Assembly (NCBI RefSeq): GCF_008087625.1
Contig: NZ_CP042997.1
Coordinates: forward strand, 3,782,001-3,846,000
Length of the DNA stretch: 64,000 nucleotides
Origin: Aquisphaera giovannonii
GTDB taxonomy: Bacteria; Planctomycetota; Planctomycetia; Isosphaerales; Isosphaeraceae
Direction of reading: 5' to 3'
Positions 1 through 9,248 of this stretch are shown here, one piece after another. How positions within the stretch are numbered: the first letter of the stretch is position 1; the number at the start of each line of letters is the position of its first letter. A model generated the notes under the pieces. That model did not search any database, was not told the origin of the DNA, and was given only the letters and a program-made list of their open reading frames with translations. The position numbers and the translations under genes were made by a program.

Positions 1-304
1 CGGGCCGTCTCGATGGCCCGCGACGATGCCCCGAGCGGTGGACTCGGGCCATCGCGGGGCTCCCAAATAGGCCTCCACCTCCGGCAGGCATTCGCTTGCC
101 ACCAGGAGCGTGAGCCCGAGGGCTCGGGCCTGGAATCGCGGGGGCCGGGAGCCAGGTTGGTGAGCCTGCGAACAACCGGCCCTGGCTCAGCACGGGCCGA
201 GGGGCGGATGGGACCTTGCGGGCCGGACGTGCGCCGAGTTCGAGGAGGACATGCGCGGACGCGCGGCGACCTCGCGGGGACGAGCGACGCTCGCCAGCTC
301 GACC
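1..304. other. No gene recognised (left edge)
   Basis: No frame here has a convincing start, ribosome binding site or recognisable product. The only open frame on the plus strand is arginine- and glycine-rich, as expected for a shadow in GC-rich DNA. The stretch lies downstream of the glycosyltransferase gene on the minus strand and could hold its terminator, but I see no clear hairpin with a T-run. Confidence 0.5.
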
Positions 305-2722
305 TCAGGCCGCCGTGATCTCCGCACGGAGCGGGCCGCTCCGATAGCCGGGCGTCGCGGCGACGTCCCGAGCGAATCGCTCGGGCGAGTGCTGGTCGAG
401 GAGCCGTCGGTATCCCTCCCAGACCATCCGCGCCGCGCCGGCGCGGTCCCGGTCGACTTCTCGGAGTGCCGCCCGGTAGGCTTGCACATCGTCGAACGGA
501 TCGATGAGGTAGCCCGTCTCGCCCGGGCGGATCAGCTCCTTGACGCCGCCGGCGCTGGAGGCGACGACGACCAGGCCGCGGGACATGGCCTCCTGGAGGA
601 CGTTGGGCAGGCCGTCCCATTGCGACGTGTAGAGGAAGACGTCGAACTCGTGCGCCGGCAGGCTCTCGAAGCCGTTGTAGGGCCCGTGGTAGGTCAGGTT
701 AGGGCCCTGAGGGAAGGGCGTATCCCGGTCGAGCACGTGGCTGCCGTAGGCGTGGATCTCGAAATCCTCCCCGGCGCAGGCGTCGGCGATGGCGTTGAGG
801 ACGTCGACGCGCTTCTGATAATCGAGCCGGCCGGCCCACAGGATCTTGAGCGGCCCGGTCGACGAGGCGACCCGCGGCGGACGCCTCTCCTTCAGGACGA
901 CGGGCTGATAGTGGGCCAGCAGACGGGCCGGGTCCAGCCCGTAGATCTCCTGCATCTCGTCGAGCAGCGTCTGATTGTCGCTGATCACCGCCGAGGCGAC
1001 GTCGAAGTATCGCGGCGCGTGGTTGACGGGATAGCCGACGCGTTGCCCCTCGCGCGTCATGTCGTAGCAGAAGACGTGCCCCACGAGGTGCGAGTTCTGG
1101 GAAAGGGCCTTCCCGTGGCTGATGAACGCCTCGTTCCCGACCCATGAGTTCAGGTTGTGGATCATCCGCGGCTTCATCTGGAGGAGCAGGCGCACCAGCA
1201 GCGCCTTGCGCTCGGGGAAGCTCAGGTCGCGATAGAGCTGCCCGATCGGCAGGAAGTCCACGCCGGGGGGCAGGCGATCGGCCCAGGTCGAGTCCCGGTC
1301 CTCGGTCGCCAGCATCGCGATGCGGGCGGCCTGCCGCTGGTCGTGCAGCGCATGGACGTAATTCAGGGCCGTGAGATCCGACCCGCCGGTCGTGAGCCAG
1401 GGCACGAGGAAGACGTGGCTGGGCCAGGGTTCGCCCAGGCGGCGGCACGCATCGGCATAGGCCGCACCCACGGGCGACTCGGCGGCCTCGAGGCCCCACC
1501 GGGCGCCCCCGAGTTGCTCCCTGGAGGGGAACAGGTGAGGTTCGACCGAATGGATGTCCTTCCAGTCCTCGACCAGCCACCCGGGCAGGTGGTCGGCCGG
1601 ATGCGGGAACGTCGGATTCGCGGGCGCCTGATCCGACGCGGGAGCGGGATGGGACTGCGGGAGCTCCTGAGGCCAGGACGGGACGATCCCCCCTTCGGCC
1701 TCCCCCGATCGACCCGCCGCCCGACGCGCGAGAGCGCCGGCGCCAGACCTGATGGCCCGCGCCTTCCCGCGGGCCCACTGCTTGCCACCCATCGGGAACG
1801 TGGAGAGGTACAGGCGTCGCAGGGCCGAATCAAAAGATGCCGGCACGTACGGTTTGACCAATGACCGATACGCCACCTTCAGGGAGGAACGAGGCCGGGC
1901 GGGCGCGGGCTCGGTCGGGGGCTGTTCCTCGATCGGCATCACCCGCTCGACTTCATGGGCCTCTTCGGCGGCGGTACGTGCGAGTCGAATTTCGGGCAGG
2001 ACCATCCCCTGAGGGTCGAAGAGCCGGGTGGGCGGATGGATCGCGTCGCCCCGGCTGTGGATCTCCGATCGCGAGGTGGGGCAGCGACGACGGAAGAAGG
2101 TCGTGCCCTCGACCGCCCTGATCGCCACCCCGGCGGCCAGCAACTCGCAGTGCCAGTGCCAGTCTTCCGAGCCGAAGCCGGAATCGAGGGGGCATTCCGC
2201 GAAAGGGATCCGCAGCGCGATCTCGCGGGGCACCAGGAGGCTGGGCAGCCACTGGCGATCGTCGACGAGTCGTTCGGGCCGGAAGTCCGGATCGTCCGAG
2301 GAGGGATGCCTCCAGACGACGATCTGATCTTCGAAGATCACGCTGATCTCCGGCGTCCAGGCGGCGGGGTGGCCGGCCCGCTCCGCGCCGCAGAACGCCT
2401 TCCACAACCAGGTGCGGCCGAGCAGGTCCTCACCGTCGAGGGGATTGATGTATCGACCCGTCGACTGCCGGACGCCGAAGTTCCGGGCCGCCCCGCGATC
2501 GCCGAGGTCAACCTCGTGGCACCTCACGTCGGCCTGATCCCGGAAAAAGGATCGCGTGAGGGCGTCGGGCCGATCCAGGACCGCCACGACCTCCGCGTTC
2601 ACCCCTCGCTCGGCCGCGAATGCCACCGCCCGGCGTACGCTCCGGAGGGTGCGGTGGGAGAACCAGCCCTCGCGATGCGCGGTGATCACGACGGACGTGT
2701 CGAGGTCGGTTCGATTCGGCAT
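305..2722 (-). CDS. Two-domain glycosyltransferase (GT2 + GT4)
   Basis: This 805-residue protein probably transfers sugars onto a cell-surface glycan or glycoconjugate. Residues 1 to about 260 resemble a family 2 (GT-A) enzyme: it opens with TSVVITAHREGW, and the nucleotide-sugar region has DLGDRGAARNFGV and NPLDGEDLL. After a linker rich in Arg, Ala and Pro (about 270-400) comes a family 4 (GT-B) enzyme, with KILWAGRLDYQKR at the start of the second Rossmann fold and SQWDGLPNVLQEAMSRG followed by GGVKELI near the end. The start is ATG at 2722. No partner gene is visible in the window, and the gene lies just outside the integrated element. The two-domain architecture is clear; acceptor and donor cannot be told from sequence. 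Confidence 0.8.
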   Translation of the reverse strand: MPNRTDLDTSVVITAHREGWFSHRTLRSVRRAVAFAAERGVNAEVVAVLDRPDALTRSFFRDQADVRCHEVDLGDRGAARNFGVRQSTGRYINPLDGEDLLGRTWLWKAFCGAERAGHPAAWTPEISVIFEDQIVVWRHPSSDDPDFRPERLVDDRQWLPSLLVPREIALRIPFAECPLDSGFGSEDWHWHCELLAAGVAIRAVEGTTFFRRRCPTSRSEIHSRGDAIHPPTRLFDPQGMVLPEIRLARTAAEEAHEVERVMPIEEQPPTEPAPARPRSSLKVAYRSLVKPYVPASFDSALRRLYLSTFPMGGKQWARGKARAIRSGAGALARRAAGRSGEAEGGIVPSWPQELPQSHPAPASDQAPANPTFPHPADHLPGWLVEDWKDIHSVEPHLFPSREQLGGARWGLEAAESPVGAAYADACRRLGEPWPSHVFLVPWLTTGGSDLTALNYVHALHDQRQAARIAMLATEDRDSTWADRLPPGVDFLPIGQLYRDLSFPERKALLVRLLLQMKPRMIHNLNSWVGNEAFISHGKALSQNSHLVGHVFCYDMTREGQRVGYPVNHAPRYFDVASAVISDNQTLLDEMQEIYGLDPARLLAHYQPVVLKERRPPRVASSTGPLKILWAGRLDYQKRVDVLNAIADACAGEDFEIHAYGSHVLDRDTPFPQGPNLTYHGPYNGFESLPAHEFDVFLYTSQWDGLPNVLQEAMSRGLVVVASSAGGVKELIRPGETGYLIDPFDDVQAYRAALREVDRDRAGAARMVWEGYRRLLDQHSPERFARDVAATPGYRSGPLRAEITAA

Positions 2723-3031
2723 CCTTGCAATCCCCTCACGAGTCCATCCCGAGATCGCCGGATCCGTCGGCCTCCGGGAATGGGACCGCCCCCGTGTAGC
2801 GGATCACCCGGTTGGTGTCAACGCGAACCCCGAGCCGCGAGGCCGCCCGCCGCCCGGCCCAAGCGACGATCCCTCGGAAGATCCGGCGCCACCGGATCGG
2901 GACCAGATCGGGACGTATCGCCTCAGGGCCAGAGGGTGCAATTTCGCCGCGGATTCGCGGTCTGCCCCATCCGTCTTCCGGCCGATCGAGCCGCGGACGA
3001 CCCTTCCGACATGATTCCGCGCCCCGCACAA
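2723..3031. other. Intergenic, host side of the left att junction
   Basis: About 310 bp between the glycosyltransferase start and the displaced tRNA-Leu half. It should hold the glycosyltransferase promoter on the minus strand. The open frames here have no ribosome binding site or recognisable product. Confidence 0.5.
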
Positions 3032-3087
3032 TACCGAAGGTGGGACTCGAACCCACACGGGTGTTACCCCACCGGATTTTGAGTCCG
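3032..3087 (-). repeat. Displaced 3' half of tRNA-Leu(CAA) with attachment core
   Basis: On the minus strand these 56 bp hold the 3' part of a leucine tRNA gene: anticodon loop CTCAAAA, variable arm, T-arm with GGTTCGAGTCC and acceptor 3' strand CTTCGGT. The 5' half is missing. It aligns without gaps to the 3' part of the intact tRNA-Leu at 28467-28522. The 17 bp at 3071-3087 are identical to 28506-28522; the main difference is in the variable arm. Because the intact 5' half sits at the far end, this is the original host 3' half, pushed 25 kb away by integration. It also encodes the last residues and the stop codon of the integrase. Confidence 0.9.
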
Positions 3088-4428
3088 CGCGCCCTCGATC
3101 GGAAGTAACTTGCCAGTCAATCGGTTGCGCTTCGGGGCGAGGTCGTCGGTAGCATTTTCGGTAGCAGGTAGCACGGAGGACGGGCCCGGGAGCGGCCTCG
3201 AGTCGGTGCCGGTTAGGGCGGCGGTCTCGGTTCCCGGGGTGCTCGGTTTCAGCGACGGCAGCAGGGAGGCGGCGGCCTCGATGTCCACCGCCCGGGGGCG
3301 GGTGTAGCGCCCGGTCAACTCCAGGGTGCTGTGCCGCATCATACGCTGGACGACGCGGGGGCTGATGCCGGCCTGATCCGCCAACGTGGCCGTTTCGCAG
3401 CGGAGCGAGTGGAAGTCAAAAACCAGGCCCGCGGCATCGCGGTAGGGGATGCCGGCGGCGGCCAAGTCCACGCGCAACATCTCGGCTCCGCGGCCGCGGC
3501 GGGGGAAGGGGAAGATGGGCTCGCCCGGGGGCAGGGACGCGACGTAGGCGGCCAGATCGTGTGCGAGGTCGCGGGGCAGGGGGAGCGTCGCGGCCTCGCC
3601 GTTCTTGGTGTACCCGGCCGTCACGGTCACGGTCTGTGCGTGCCAGTCGAACGAGCCCGGCGTGATACTACCGATCTCCGAGAACCTCAGCCCGGTTGCC
3701 ACGGCCAGCCGATAGCAGATCGCCCGCATCGGGCCCGTCATCCGGTTATGCCGGCGGCCGAGCTCGGCGGCCTGGATCAGACGGTGAAGTTCCTCGAGAC
3801 TGATCGTGCGGCGGTCGTGGCGGCGGTCTTCTTCCGCGTTGAACCGCTCGACACCGCGCAGTGGATGCTCCCGCAATCGATGGGTGTCGTGGCACCACTT
3901 GGCGAATCCGCTGATGGCGGTCGCGTGGTGGTTGCAGGTAGCCAGGGACCGGCCCTTTTCCCTGAGGGTCGCCAATGCGGCCTGGACGCGCTCCACGGTC
4001 AGGTCGGAGAGGCGGGCCTTTGCAGTCCAGGCCATCAGCCGGTCGGCGGCGCGGGCCAGCTCCTTAGTCGCGGAATTCCCGGCCTCGATCTCCGCCAGCG
4101 GTGCGCCACGGAAGAGCGCCACGACTCGGCGGGCCCGGCTGACCGTCAGGGAGATATGCGCCCGCGTCCGCCCCTTGTCGGCTAGGTGGGCCGCGTAGGC
4201 GTCCAGGTGCTCCGCCAGCGGCCGCGCCTCGTGGTCGCGGTACGCTTCGGCCTTGGGGTCGATGATGCCCTCACGCCGGAGCGCCACGCGGTTCTCGATC
4301 TCCCGGGCGATCCGCTCCGTCACTACTTTGTCGGCTGTCCCGGTCTTCTTCCGGCGCTTGCCGTTGTGGTCGAAGTACAGGATCGTGTACTTCTTCGCGC
4401 GGGGGCTGGATTTGAAGATACTGGCCAC
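3064..4428 (-). CDS. Tyrosine-type integrase, truncated in the integrated state
   Basis: This site-specific recombinase should carry out integration and excision at tRNA-Leu. Of 454 residues, about 65-180 form a core-binding, SAM-like domain and about 205-385 the catalytic domain. The full set of catalytic residues is present: R248 (ATGLRFSE), K275, H340 and R343 (HSLR), H366 and nucleophile Y375 (GRYTRP). The start is GTG with AGGAG seven bases upstream. The tail is unusual: the last residues, RTQNPVG, are read from the tRNA-Leu fragment, and the TAA stop lies in the host tRNA variable arm. The same frame continues past the identical core at the other end of the element (28506 down to 28184), giving a predicted 559-residue protein in the excised circle. 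Catalysis should not need the missing tail; its role is unknown. Confidence 0.93.
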   Translation of the reverse strand: MASIFKSSPRAKKYTILYFDHNGKRRKKTGTADKVVTERIAREIENRVALRREGIIDPKAEAYRDHEARPLAEHLDAYAAHLADKGRTRAHISLTVSRARRVVALFRGAPLAEIEAGNSATKELARAADRLMAWTAKARLSDLTVERVQAALATLREKGRSLATCNHHATAISGFAKWCHDTHRLREHPLRGVERFNAEEDRRHDRRTISLEELHRLIQAAELGRRHNRMTGPMRAICYRLAVATGLRFSEIGSITPGSFDWHAQTVTVTAGYTKNGEAATLPLPRDLAHDLAAYVASLPPGEPIFPFPRRGRGAEMLRVDLAAAGIPYRDAAGLVFDFHSLRCETATLADQAGISPRVVQRMMRHSTLELTGRYTRPRAVDIEAAASLLPSLKPSTPGTETAALTGTDSRPLPGPSSVLPATENATDDLAPKRNRLTGKLLPIEGARTQNPVG

Positions 4429-4645
4429 GGTTCGTCTCCTATCGTGAGTAGGGGCGAATCAGGGGCGGCCTCGTTGGCGCGGGGCCGCCCCAACTCTCCC
4501 CGGATGATGCCTCGTTCTTCGAAATACGTCAATAGGTTGATTCGTTTTCAACGCCTCGGGCCGTGAAGGCGGTCGGAAACCCGGGGGTGGCCGCATCTAC
4601 GCTGTCCGAACAGCAGGGCCTATGCTGGCCCATGGAGGCATGGTG

Positions 4646-5104
4646 ATGGCGACGATCGAAGAGCTAGAGGCAAGGATCGCGGCGACGGAACGGCAGCTCG
4701 CGGCGTGGCGGCGTCGGGCGATCGCGGCGGCGGTAGCCGGTGCCGCCCTGCTGGCGTGCGGTTGGCAAGCCGGGCAGCGTGACTTGAAGGTGCGGTCCAT
4801 CGTGGTGGGGGACGAAGACGGCCCAATGGCGCGTCTAGGCGCCAACAGCTCCGGAGGGTTCGGCATCAGCGTCTTCAAACGGGGCGAAGAACTCGCAGGC
4901 ACGTTCGGCGTCACGGAGAAGGGCTCGCCCTTCCTAGGTCTGTACGATCGGAAGGACGACAAGCCGAACGTGCGGCCGTACATGCTGCTGGGCGACAACG
5001 GACCGACGATGTCCCTACTCGATAGCAACGGCGAGACAGTCTTCAGGGCGCCGCAGTCGTCTGGGCGAGAACAACCAGCCGTGCGCCCTGGCAGGCGTAG
5101 ATAG
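4646..5104 (+). CDS. Hypothetical membrane-anchored coiled-coil protein
   Basis: I do not recognise this 152-residue protein. The N-terminus is a charged heptad-like helix (ATIEELEARIAATERQLAAW), then a hydrophobic segment around residues 27-42 that could be a membrane anchor. After it comes a soluble domain rich in Gly and Asp with GDEDGPMARLGANSSGG and LLGDNGPTMSLLDSNG, suggesting short beta repeats. The ATG at 4646 is chosen over 4622 and 4640 because GGAGG sits seven bases upstream. It is transcribed away from the integrase and convergently to the replication-type operon, so it is probably its own unit. Confidence 0.6.
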   Translation: MATIEELEARIAATERQLAAWRRRAIAAAVAGAALLACGWQAGQRDLKVRSIVVGDEDGPMARLGANSSGGFGISVFKRGEELAGTFGVTEKGSPFLGLYDRKDDKPNVRPYMLLGDNGPTMSLLDSNGETVFRAPQSSGREQPAVRPGRRR

Positions 5105-5123
5105 TAAGCGACGTGGACGGGTC

Positions 5124-5396
5124 TCACGTTTGATCCTCCGTCTGTATCGCCACCCTCTCCTCGGCTTCGTAGCGGTCCTCGACCGTAGGCGGCCGGAGGG
5201 CCGGCCCCCATCGTTGCGTGGACAGTGCTTCCCACTGCGCCTCCCTCCCGAGGCAGGCCAGCAGGTGCGGTTTGTGGATCGCCAGGGCGGCGCGTAGCTC
5301 GTCCGTGACAGCTCCACGGGGGGCGTCCACCACCAGCCGCAGCGACAACTCGATCCCCCTTGCGGCCAGCGCCTCCGTCAGTTCGTAGAGCGTCAT
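5124..5396 (-). CDS. TubC-like docking-domain protein
   Basis: The first 50 or so residues of this 90-residue protein match the pattern of the TubC N-terminal docking domain: a helix (LYELTEALAARGIELSL), a strand segment LRLVVDAPRGAVTDELRAAL, then IHKPHLLACL. In polyketide and non-ribosomal peptide synthetases this fold links subunits, but none is present here. The ATG overlaps the stop of the primase-polymerase gene (ATGA), so the two are translationally coupled. A role in docking to the replication protein is an inference from that coupling. Confidence 0.65.
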   Translation of the reverse strand: MTLYELTEALAARGIELSLRLVVDAPRGAVTDELRAALAIHKPHLLACLGREAQWEALSTQRWGPALRPPTVEDRYEAEERVAIQTEDQT

Positions 5397-7873
5397 AGCT
5401 CGAAAGCCTCCCGCCCGAGGGACTGGTCCCGATCATCCTCCGCGCGCCGGAGAATACCGGAATTACCGGGATTCGGATCGGGCGCGGCATCGGGCTGTGG
5501 ATTGGCGGTAATCGCGGTATTTCCGGGCGCGTCCAGCAGGTCGGGATGGATTTCGTAGGCGGGGCTCGGTTTCCTCCCCGGCTTGGACGGGTCGGGGGGT
5601 TCCGGCCTGGGTCGGATGGCTCCCTGGCGTCGCAATTCGTCAATGGCGGCGGCCAGTGCCCCCTGATCGTCGCGGAACCGGCGTAGGTCCGAGGTAAGGT
5701 CGGCCAGCCGGAACCACTCCTGCCCCCGACGCACGATCCATCCCAGCAGGGCCGGCACATCGGCGTTGGCGGGCCCCCGGGCAATCGCGGCGTGCGTTCT
5801 GCGGGCGTGGGACTTGAAGTACCCGACCAGTCGCCACGCGGCGTCCACCACGCGCTCCCCGGCCTCGGGCACCACGGCGGGGTCGGCGGTGGGGTCGGCG
5901 GCGTGCTCCATCAGGACCAGCACCAGGGCCAGCCGCCCGGCCAACTCGCGGAACTTGCCCCATGCGCCGCGGAGCGAGGCGGGCAGGCCGGGATCGCCCA
6001 TCTCCGCGGCGTGGAGGTCGTAGTGCTCGCGCCAGCGAGCCTTGCCGACGGCGGAAAACCGGACGACATGGGGCACGGATTGTCCCTCTTTCACAGCCAT
6101 CGGCCGGGACCAGAGGCGGGCCACGAGGACGCACCAATCGTCCAGCACATCGTCCGCGATCCCCCGCTCCGACCACTCGGGCACGGGCAGAGAGTCGGGA
6201 TAGGCGAAGAGGAACCGATCCAAGAATCCGTCCGAGCGGCCCTTGGCGTCGGCCATCTCGCGGAGCATGTCCGGCTGGATGCCCCCCACCAGTGACAGGC
6301 AAGGGTGGGGGCAACGCACGGGCACCCGGTCCTCGTGGTTGACTCGATCCTTCTTGATTGCGTCGCCGGCCCAGAGCTTGAGCGCGACGGCGCGATCGCT
6401 GCCCTTCCCCCCGGCCTTGTACTGGTTCATGCCCAACACGAACGCGGTCAATTCGTCGCGGACCATCAGCAGCCCGCGAGGGTTGTCGGCCAGGAGCAGA
6501 GGGATCGCTTCCATCGTCGCGTCGTCTATATCGATGCGACGAGGCTTCGGCTTGGGGGGCGGCACCGCTTTTTTCCCGTCGGTGCCACGCTGGCTCGCCT
6601 CTTGTTCCCAACGCTCCATCGCCGCGGCGTGCTCGGCGGCCAAAGCCTCGTCGATGCGCCGCACGGCGCGGGTCGCTGCCTTCAGCGCGGGCGTCTTACC
6701 GTCTGAGGGTGGGCCGACGCACGCGGCGAAGAGCGTAGTGCTGGCGAAGTAGCCGTGCTTGAGCAGCAGGCTGGCGGATCGGCCAATCGCCCCGGCAGCG
6801 GCCACCAGGGCGGGCACGGCCAGGAAGTCGGGGGGGCAGCCGATGGCGTCGGCGCCGTCGCGGACCAGCCGGGCAACGGGCGGGGGCAGCAGGTCCACCG
6901 GGAACGACTCCACGGAGGGCAGCGCGGATGATCGCAGCGGGGGCCAGGCGGTCGGCACGGCCTGCTCCGGCCCGGGTCGGGGACCGTGCCAACCGTTGCG
7001 GCCGGCGGCGATGCGGGAAGGGTCTCGAGGCTGATTCTGGCCCGCGTCAAGCCCGGAGCGGATTGTCTTCAGCGCCGCGGCCTCGCCGTCGTCCCGGACG
7101 TAGCCGGCGGCGGCGGCCAGCAGGCGCTGCTCGACCGTGGGACGGTCCAGCAGCCCGGCACCTACCAGTTGCCCGAGGCTGAAGGCGGCGGCGTTGAGGG
7201 TCGCGTTCCGCGCCCCGTCCCGGGCCTGTCCCACGGCTCGGCATTCAGAGTCCAGGGCCGACGAGGCGTAGCCATTCCCGACGGACGGCGCGGTCGTGGT
7301 CCAGGTGCCAGCGGCGGCCGGCTTGCCCCCCGGCGGGGCCAGGAGGACGCGGTCCAGCAAATCGAACGCGGCCTGGGGCAAGTCGGCCACGACCCAATTG
7401 CCGTTCCACTCGCGAGGCCTACCATCGGTGCCGGTCGTCGGCGGGCAGTTCGATTGCAGTTGCTTCCCGTCGCCACCGATGCGGATCTCGAGGTCGGGCA
7501 GCGAGGGCAGCTTGACGATGCCCTTCCCGTACTTCGCGAGGCGGTCATCGTAGCGGAAGACACGATGCGGCCCCCGGGCGCTCGACCACCCTAGCGTGTC
7601 GATCACTTCTCCCCCCAGCAGCTCGGCCAGTGAGTCTTCCCCTCGGGGCCCGTCGCACTCGATGTCCACGATGCCGCCCTCGGGCCCCAGCAGGAGCCCC
7701 ACGCCGGCCCTGGGGAATCGCTTGTAGGTCTCTCCGATGGTCCGCTCGGTCGGCCGCTCTGCGCCCCAGGACTTGCCTATAGGGGCCTTCTCCCCGGGCT
7801 TGATGGCAACGGGCCAGAGGTTGAGCCGTCTTAGCAGCTCTAGCGCGGTGTCGCGGGCGCTGTTGCCTCTCAT
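5393..7873 (-). CDS. Primase-polymerase with DUF3987 helicase-like region
   Basis: This 826-residue protein is the likely replication initiator of the element. Residues 8-190 form a bifunctional primase-polymerase domain: metal site IVDIECDGP (D70, E72), SSARGPHRVF with H103, and DLEIRIGGDGKQ. Residues about 320-720 match DUF3987, with a P-loop GPPSDGKT (387-394) and an acidic GLLMVRDELTAF, and a basic C-terminal region follows. The start is ATG at 7873 rather than the longer frame to 8569, because it overlaps the HTH gene stop as ATGA and the domain begins there. It is the third gene of a four-gene coupled operon. Such proteins are typical of phages, plasmids and satellites. Confidence 0.82.
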   Translation of the reverse strand: MRGNSARDTALELLRRLNLWPVAIKPGEKAPIGKSWGAERPTERTIGETYKRFPRAGVGLLLGPEGGIVDIECDGPRGEDSLAELLGGEVIDTLGWSSARGPHRVFRYDDRLAKYGKGIVKLPSLPDLEIRIGGDGKQLQSNCPPTTGTDGRPREWNGNWVVADLPQAAFDLLDRVLLAPPGGKPAAAGTWTTTAPSVGNGYASSALDSECRAVGQARDGARNATLNAAAFSLGQLVGAGLLDRPTVEQRLLAAAAGYVRDDGEAAALKTIRSGLDAGQNQPRDPSRIAAGRNGWHGPRPGPEQAVPTAWPPLRSSALPSVESFPVDLLPPPVARLVRDGADAIGCPPDFLAVPALVAAAGAIGRSASLLLKHGYFASTTLFAACVGPPSDGKTPALKAATRAVRRIDEALAAEHAAAMERWEQEASQRGTDGKKAVPPPKPKPRRIDIDDATMEAIPLLLADNPRGLLMVRDELTAFVLGMNQYKAGGKGSDRAVALKLWAGDAIKKDRVNHEDRVPVRCPHPCLSLVGGIQPDMLREMADAKGRSDGFLDRFLFAYPDSLPVPEWSERGIADDVLDDWCVLVARLWSRPMAVKEGQSVPHVVRFSAVGKARWREHYDLHAAEMGDPGLPASLRGAWGKFRELAGRLALVLVLMEHAADPTADPAVVPEAGERVVDAAWRLVGYFKSHARRTHAAIARGPANADVPALLGWIVRRGQEWFRLADLTSDLRRFRDDQGALAAAIDELRRQGAIRPRPEPPDPSKPGRKPSPAYEIHPDLLDAPGNTAITANPQPDAAPDPNPGNSGILRRAEDDRDQSLGREAFEL

Positions 7874-8130
7874 GCGCGGCCTCCAGTCTCGATCCATCGT
7901 CGGATCGTCTCGGCGCGCCAGCGGGGGCATCGCCCCATTTGCAGGTCGGGGCGGGGCAACCGACCGGCGGCCCGCTCGCGCTCGATGAGCCGGCGGGATA
8001 CGGCCAGCACGCGGGCCAAGTCCGCGATGGAAAGCATCGGCTCGATGCCGTGCGGGGCCTCGGGCGGAATGGCCGGTCTGGTGGAGGCAGGATCCGCCAG
8101 GATGGGCCGGCGGGGGCGGGTGGGAGTCAT
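7870..8130 (-). CDS. Excisionase-like helix-turn-helix protein
   Basis: An 86-residue protein whose C-terminal half has the MerR/excisionase-type winged helix: SIADLARVLAVSRRLIERE, then GRCPRWRAETIRRWIE. Proteins like this bind DNA as recombination directionality factors or small repressors. The N-terminal 30 residues are Pro-rich and probably disordered. The ATG overlaps the preceding stop (ATGA), and its own stop overlaps the primase-polymerase start, so one message likely makes all four proteins. It is the best candidate for the factor that directs excision. Confidence 0.72.
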   Translation of the reverse strand: MTPTRPRRPILADPASTRPAIPPEAPHGIEPMLSIADLARVLAVSRRLIERERAAGRLPRPDLQMGRCPRWRAETIRRWIETGGRA

Positions 8131-8330
8131 TGGCCACGCTCCGCCCGACGGGGCATCTGGCGGGGCCTACGGGTCTCGAGGGCGGACGCTCGCGTGACTC
8201 GCCAGCCCAACTCATGCAGACGCTTCTGAGCCGCGGCGGCAGCTTCGTAATCACCACGACGCAGCGCATCAAAAAATGCGTTTGATTCCACAGCCGCACG
8301 TACTTCAGGCGGTATGCCTTGATCTTCCAT
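8127..8330 (-). CDS. Small helical protein, first gene of the replication operon
   Basis: A 67-residue protein I do not recognise. It is mostly helical (VRAAVESNAFFDALRRGDYE, then AAAAAQKRLHELGWRV) with a basic tail. The ATG at 8330 is preferred to the longer frame because GAGGAG lies seven bases upstream. Its stop overlaps the next start (ATGA), and the 160 bp upstream are the probable operon promoter region. Confidence 0.6.
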   Translation of the reverse strand: MEDQGIPPEVRAAVESNAFFDALRRGDYEAAAAAQKRLHELGWRVTRASALETRRPRQMPRRAERGQ

Positions 8331-8492
8331 TGGTCTACTCCTCTCCCGTCCCGCGACCCGCGGGGCGTCACAGAGGCAGGAGAAGTCCAATGGACAATCA
8401 GCGGACTCTGCGCAAGTCGTTCTCCGGCATAGGTGTAAGCGGCGTCGGAATGTCTATTCGGGGATTGGACACAATGGACACCTCGCGACGAA

Positions 8493-9248
8493 TCAAATGT
8501 CTCGCGATCGAACGGGGCCACTTCCAAGGCGTCGGTCGTGGTAACGCTCCATGGCCTTCTGGACAGCATCGTCGCGGTTCAAACACTTGTAATAGGTGGA
8601 TCGCTTCACGCCAGCACGATGGATAATCGCTGCCTCCGCAACATTCCATTCCCCGGCCTGCGCCAGCGAATCCAAGGCAGCTATGATCTTCATCGCAGCC
8701 TCGCCCGGCTTCAGCCGCCGTTCGCGTTTCGGGGCATCAGACGGGGCGGGTATCGGCGAATCCGAGTGGAAGCGTGTATCGCGGTCCCGAGTAGCGGGCC
8801 GGCTCGCGTAGAACCTTAAGTCCGGCATGATGTTCAGGATCGCGTTGCATTCGGAGATGGTCTCCGGCGTGGAGACAAGGTCCGCGAATTCGGGGTCTGT
8901 TAACTCCCCTTTACCATTGAAGTCGATTCTCCTGACTAACCGTTCAAGGCGAATTCGCACTTGGGAAAGCGTGGGCCATCGCCGATGAGAGATGTCATCG
9001 AGGCTGAAATTCCATGCCTCGAAGTAACGTGAGAGACCTGTTGTGGTTTCTCTCACGGCCCACGCCATGAGCTGCGGCCGGTTGAATTCATGAGCCACTG
9101 TCAGCCACTGATCGGCGTGAAAGGCGAGATGCGCCAGCTCCGCCCGCATGATGGTCAGGTAAAGGCCCGTGGCGACCGGGGGCTCAATAGGACCTCCCGG
9201 ATAACGTGCGGGCAGACCGGCGGGGCAGCCGTCCGGATTGATAGCCAT
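8493..9248 (-). CDS. Hypothetical protein with C-terminal helix-turn-helix
   Basis: Function unknown; about 251 residues from ATG 9248. The middle is helical, with LERLVRRIDFNGKGELTDPEF, which loosely resembles an acidic loop. After a Pro- and Arg-rich linker the C-terminus has GEWNVAEAAIIHRAGVKRST followed by YYKCLNRDD, which reads as a helix-turn-helix that could bind DNA. The gene lies upstream of the replication operon on the same strand, 160 bp away, where element repressors or activators are often found. The start is uncertain: GTG or ATG codons up to 9323 are open but without a better ribosome binding site. Confidence 0.55.
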   Translation of the reverse strand: MAINPDGCPAGLPARYPGGPIEPPVATGLYLTIMRAELAHLAFHADQWLTVAHEFNRPQLMAWAVRETTTGLSRYFEAWNFSLDDISHRRWPTLSQVRIRLERLVRRIDFNGKGELTDPEFADLVSTPETISECNAILNIMPDLRFYASRPATRDRDTRFHSDSPIPAPSDAPKRERRLKPGEAAMKIIAALDSLAQAGEWNVAEAAIIHRAGVKRSTYYKCLNRDDAVQKAMERYHDRRLGSGPVRSRDI

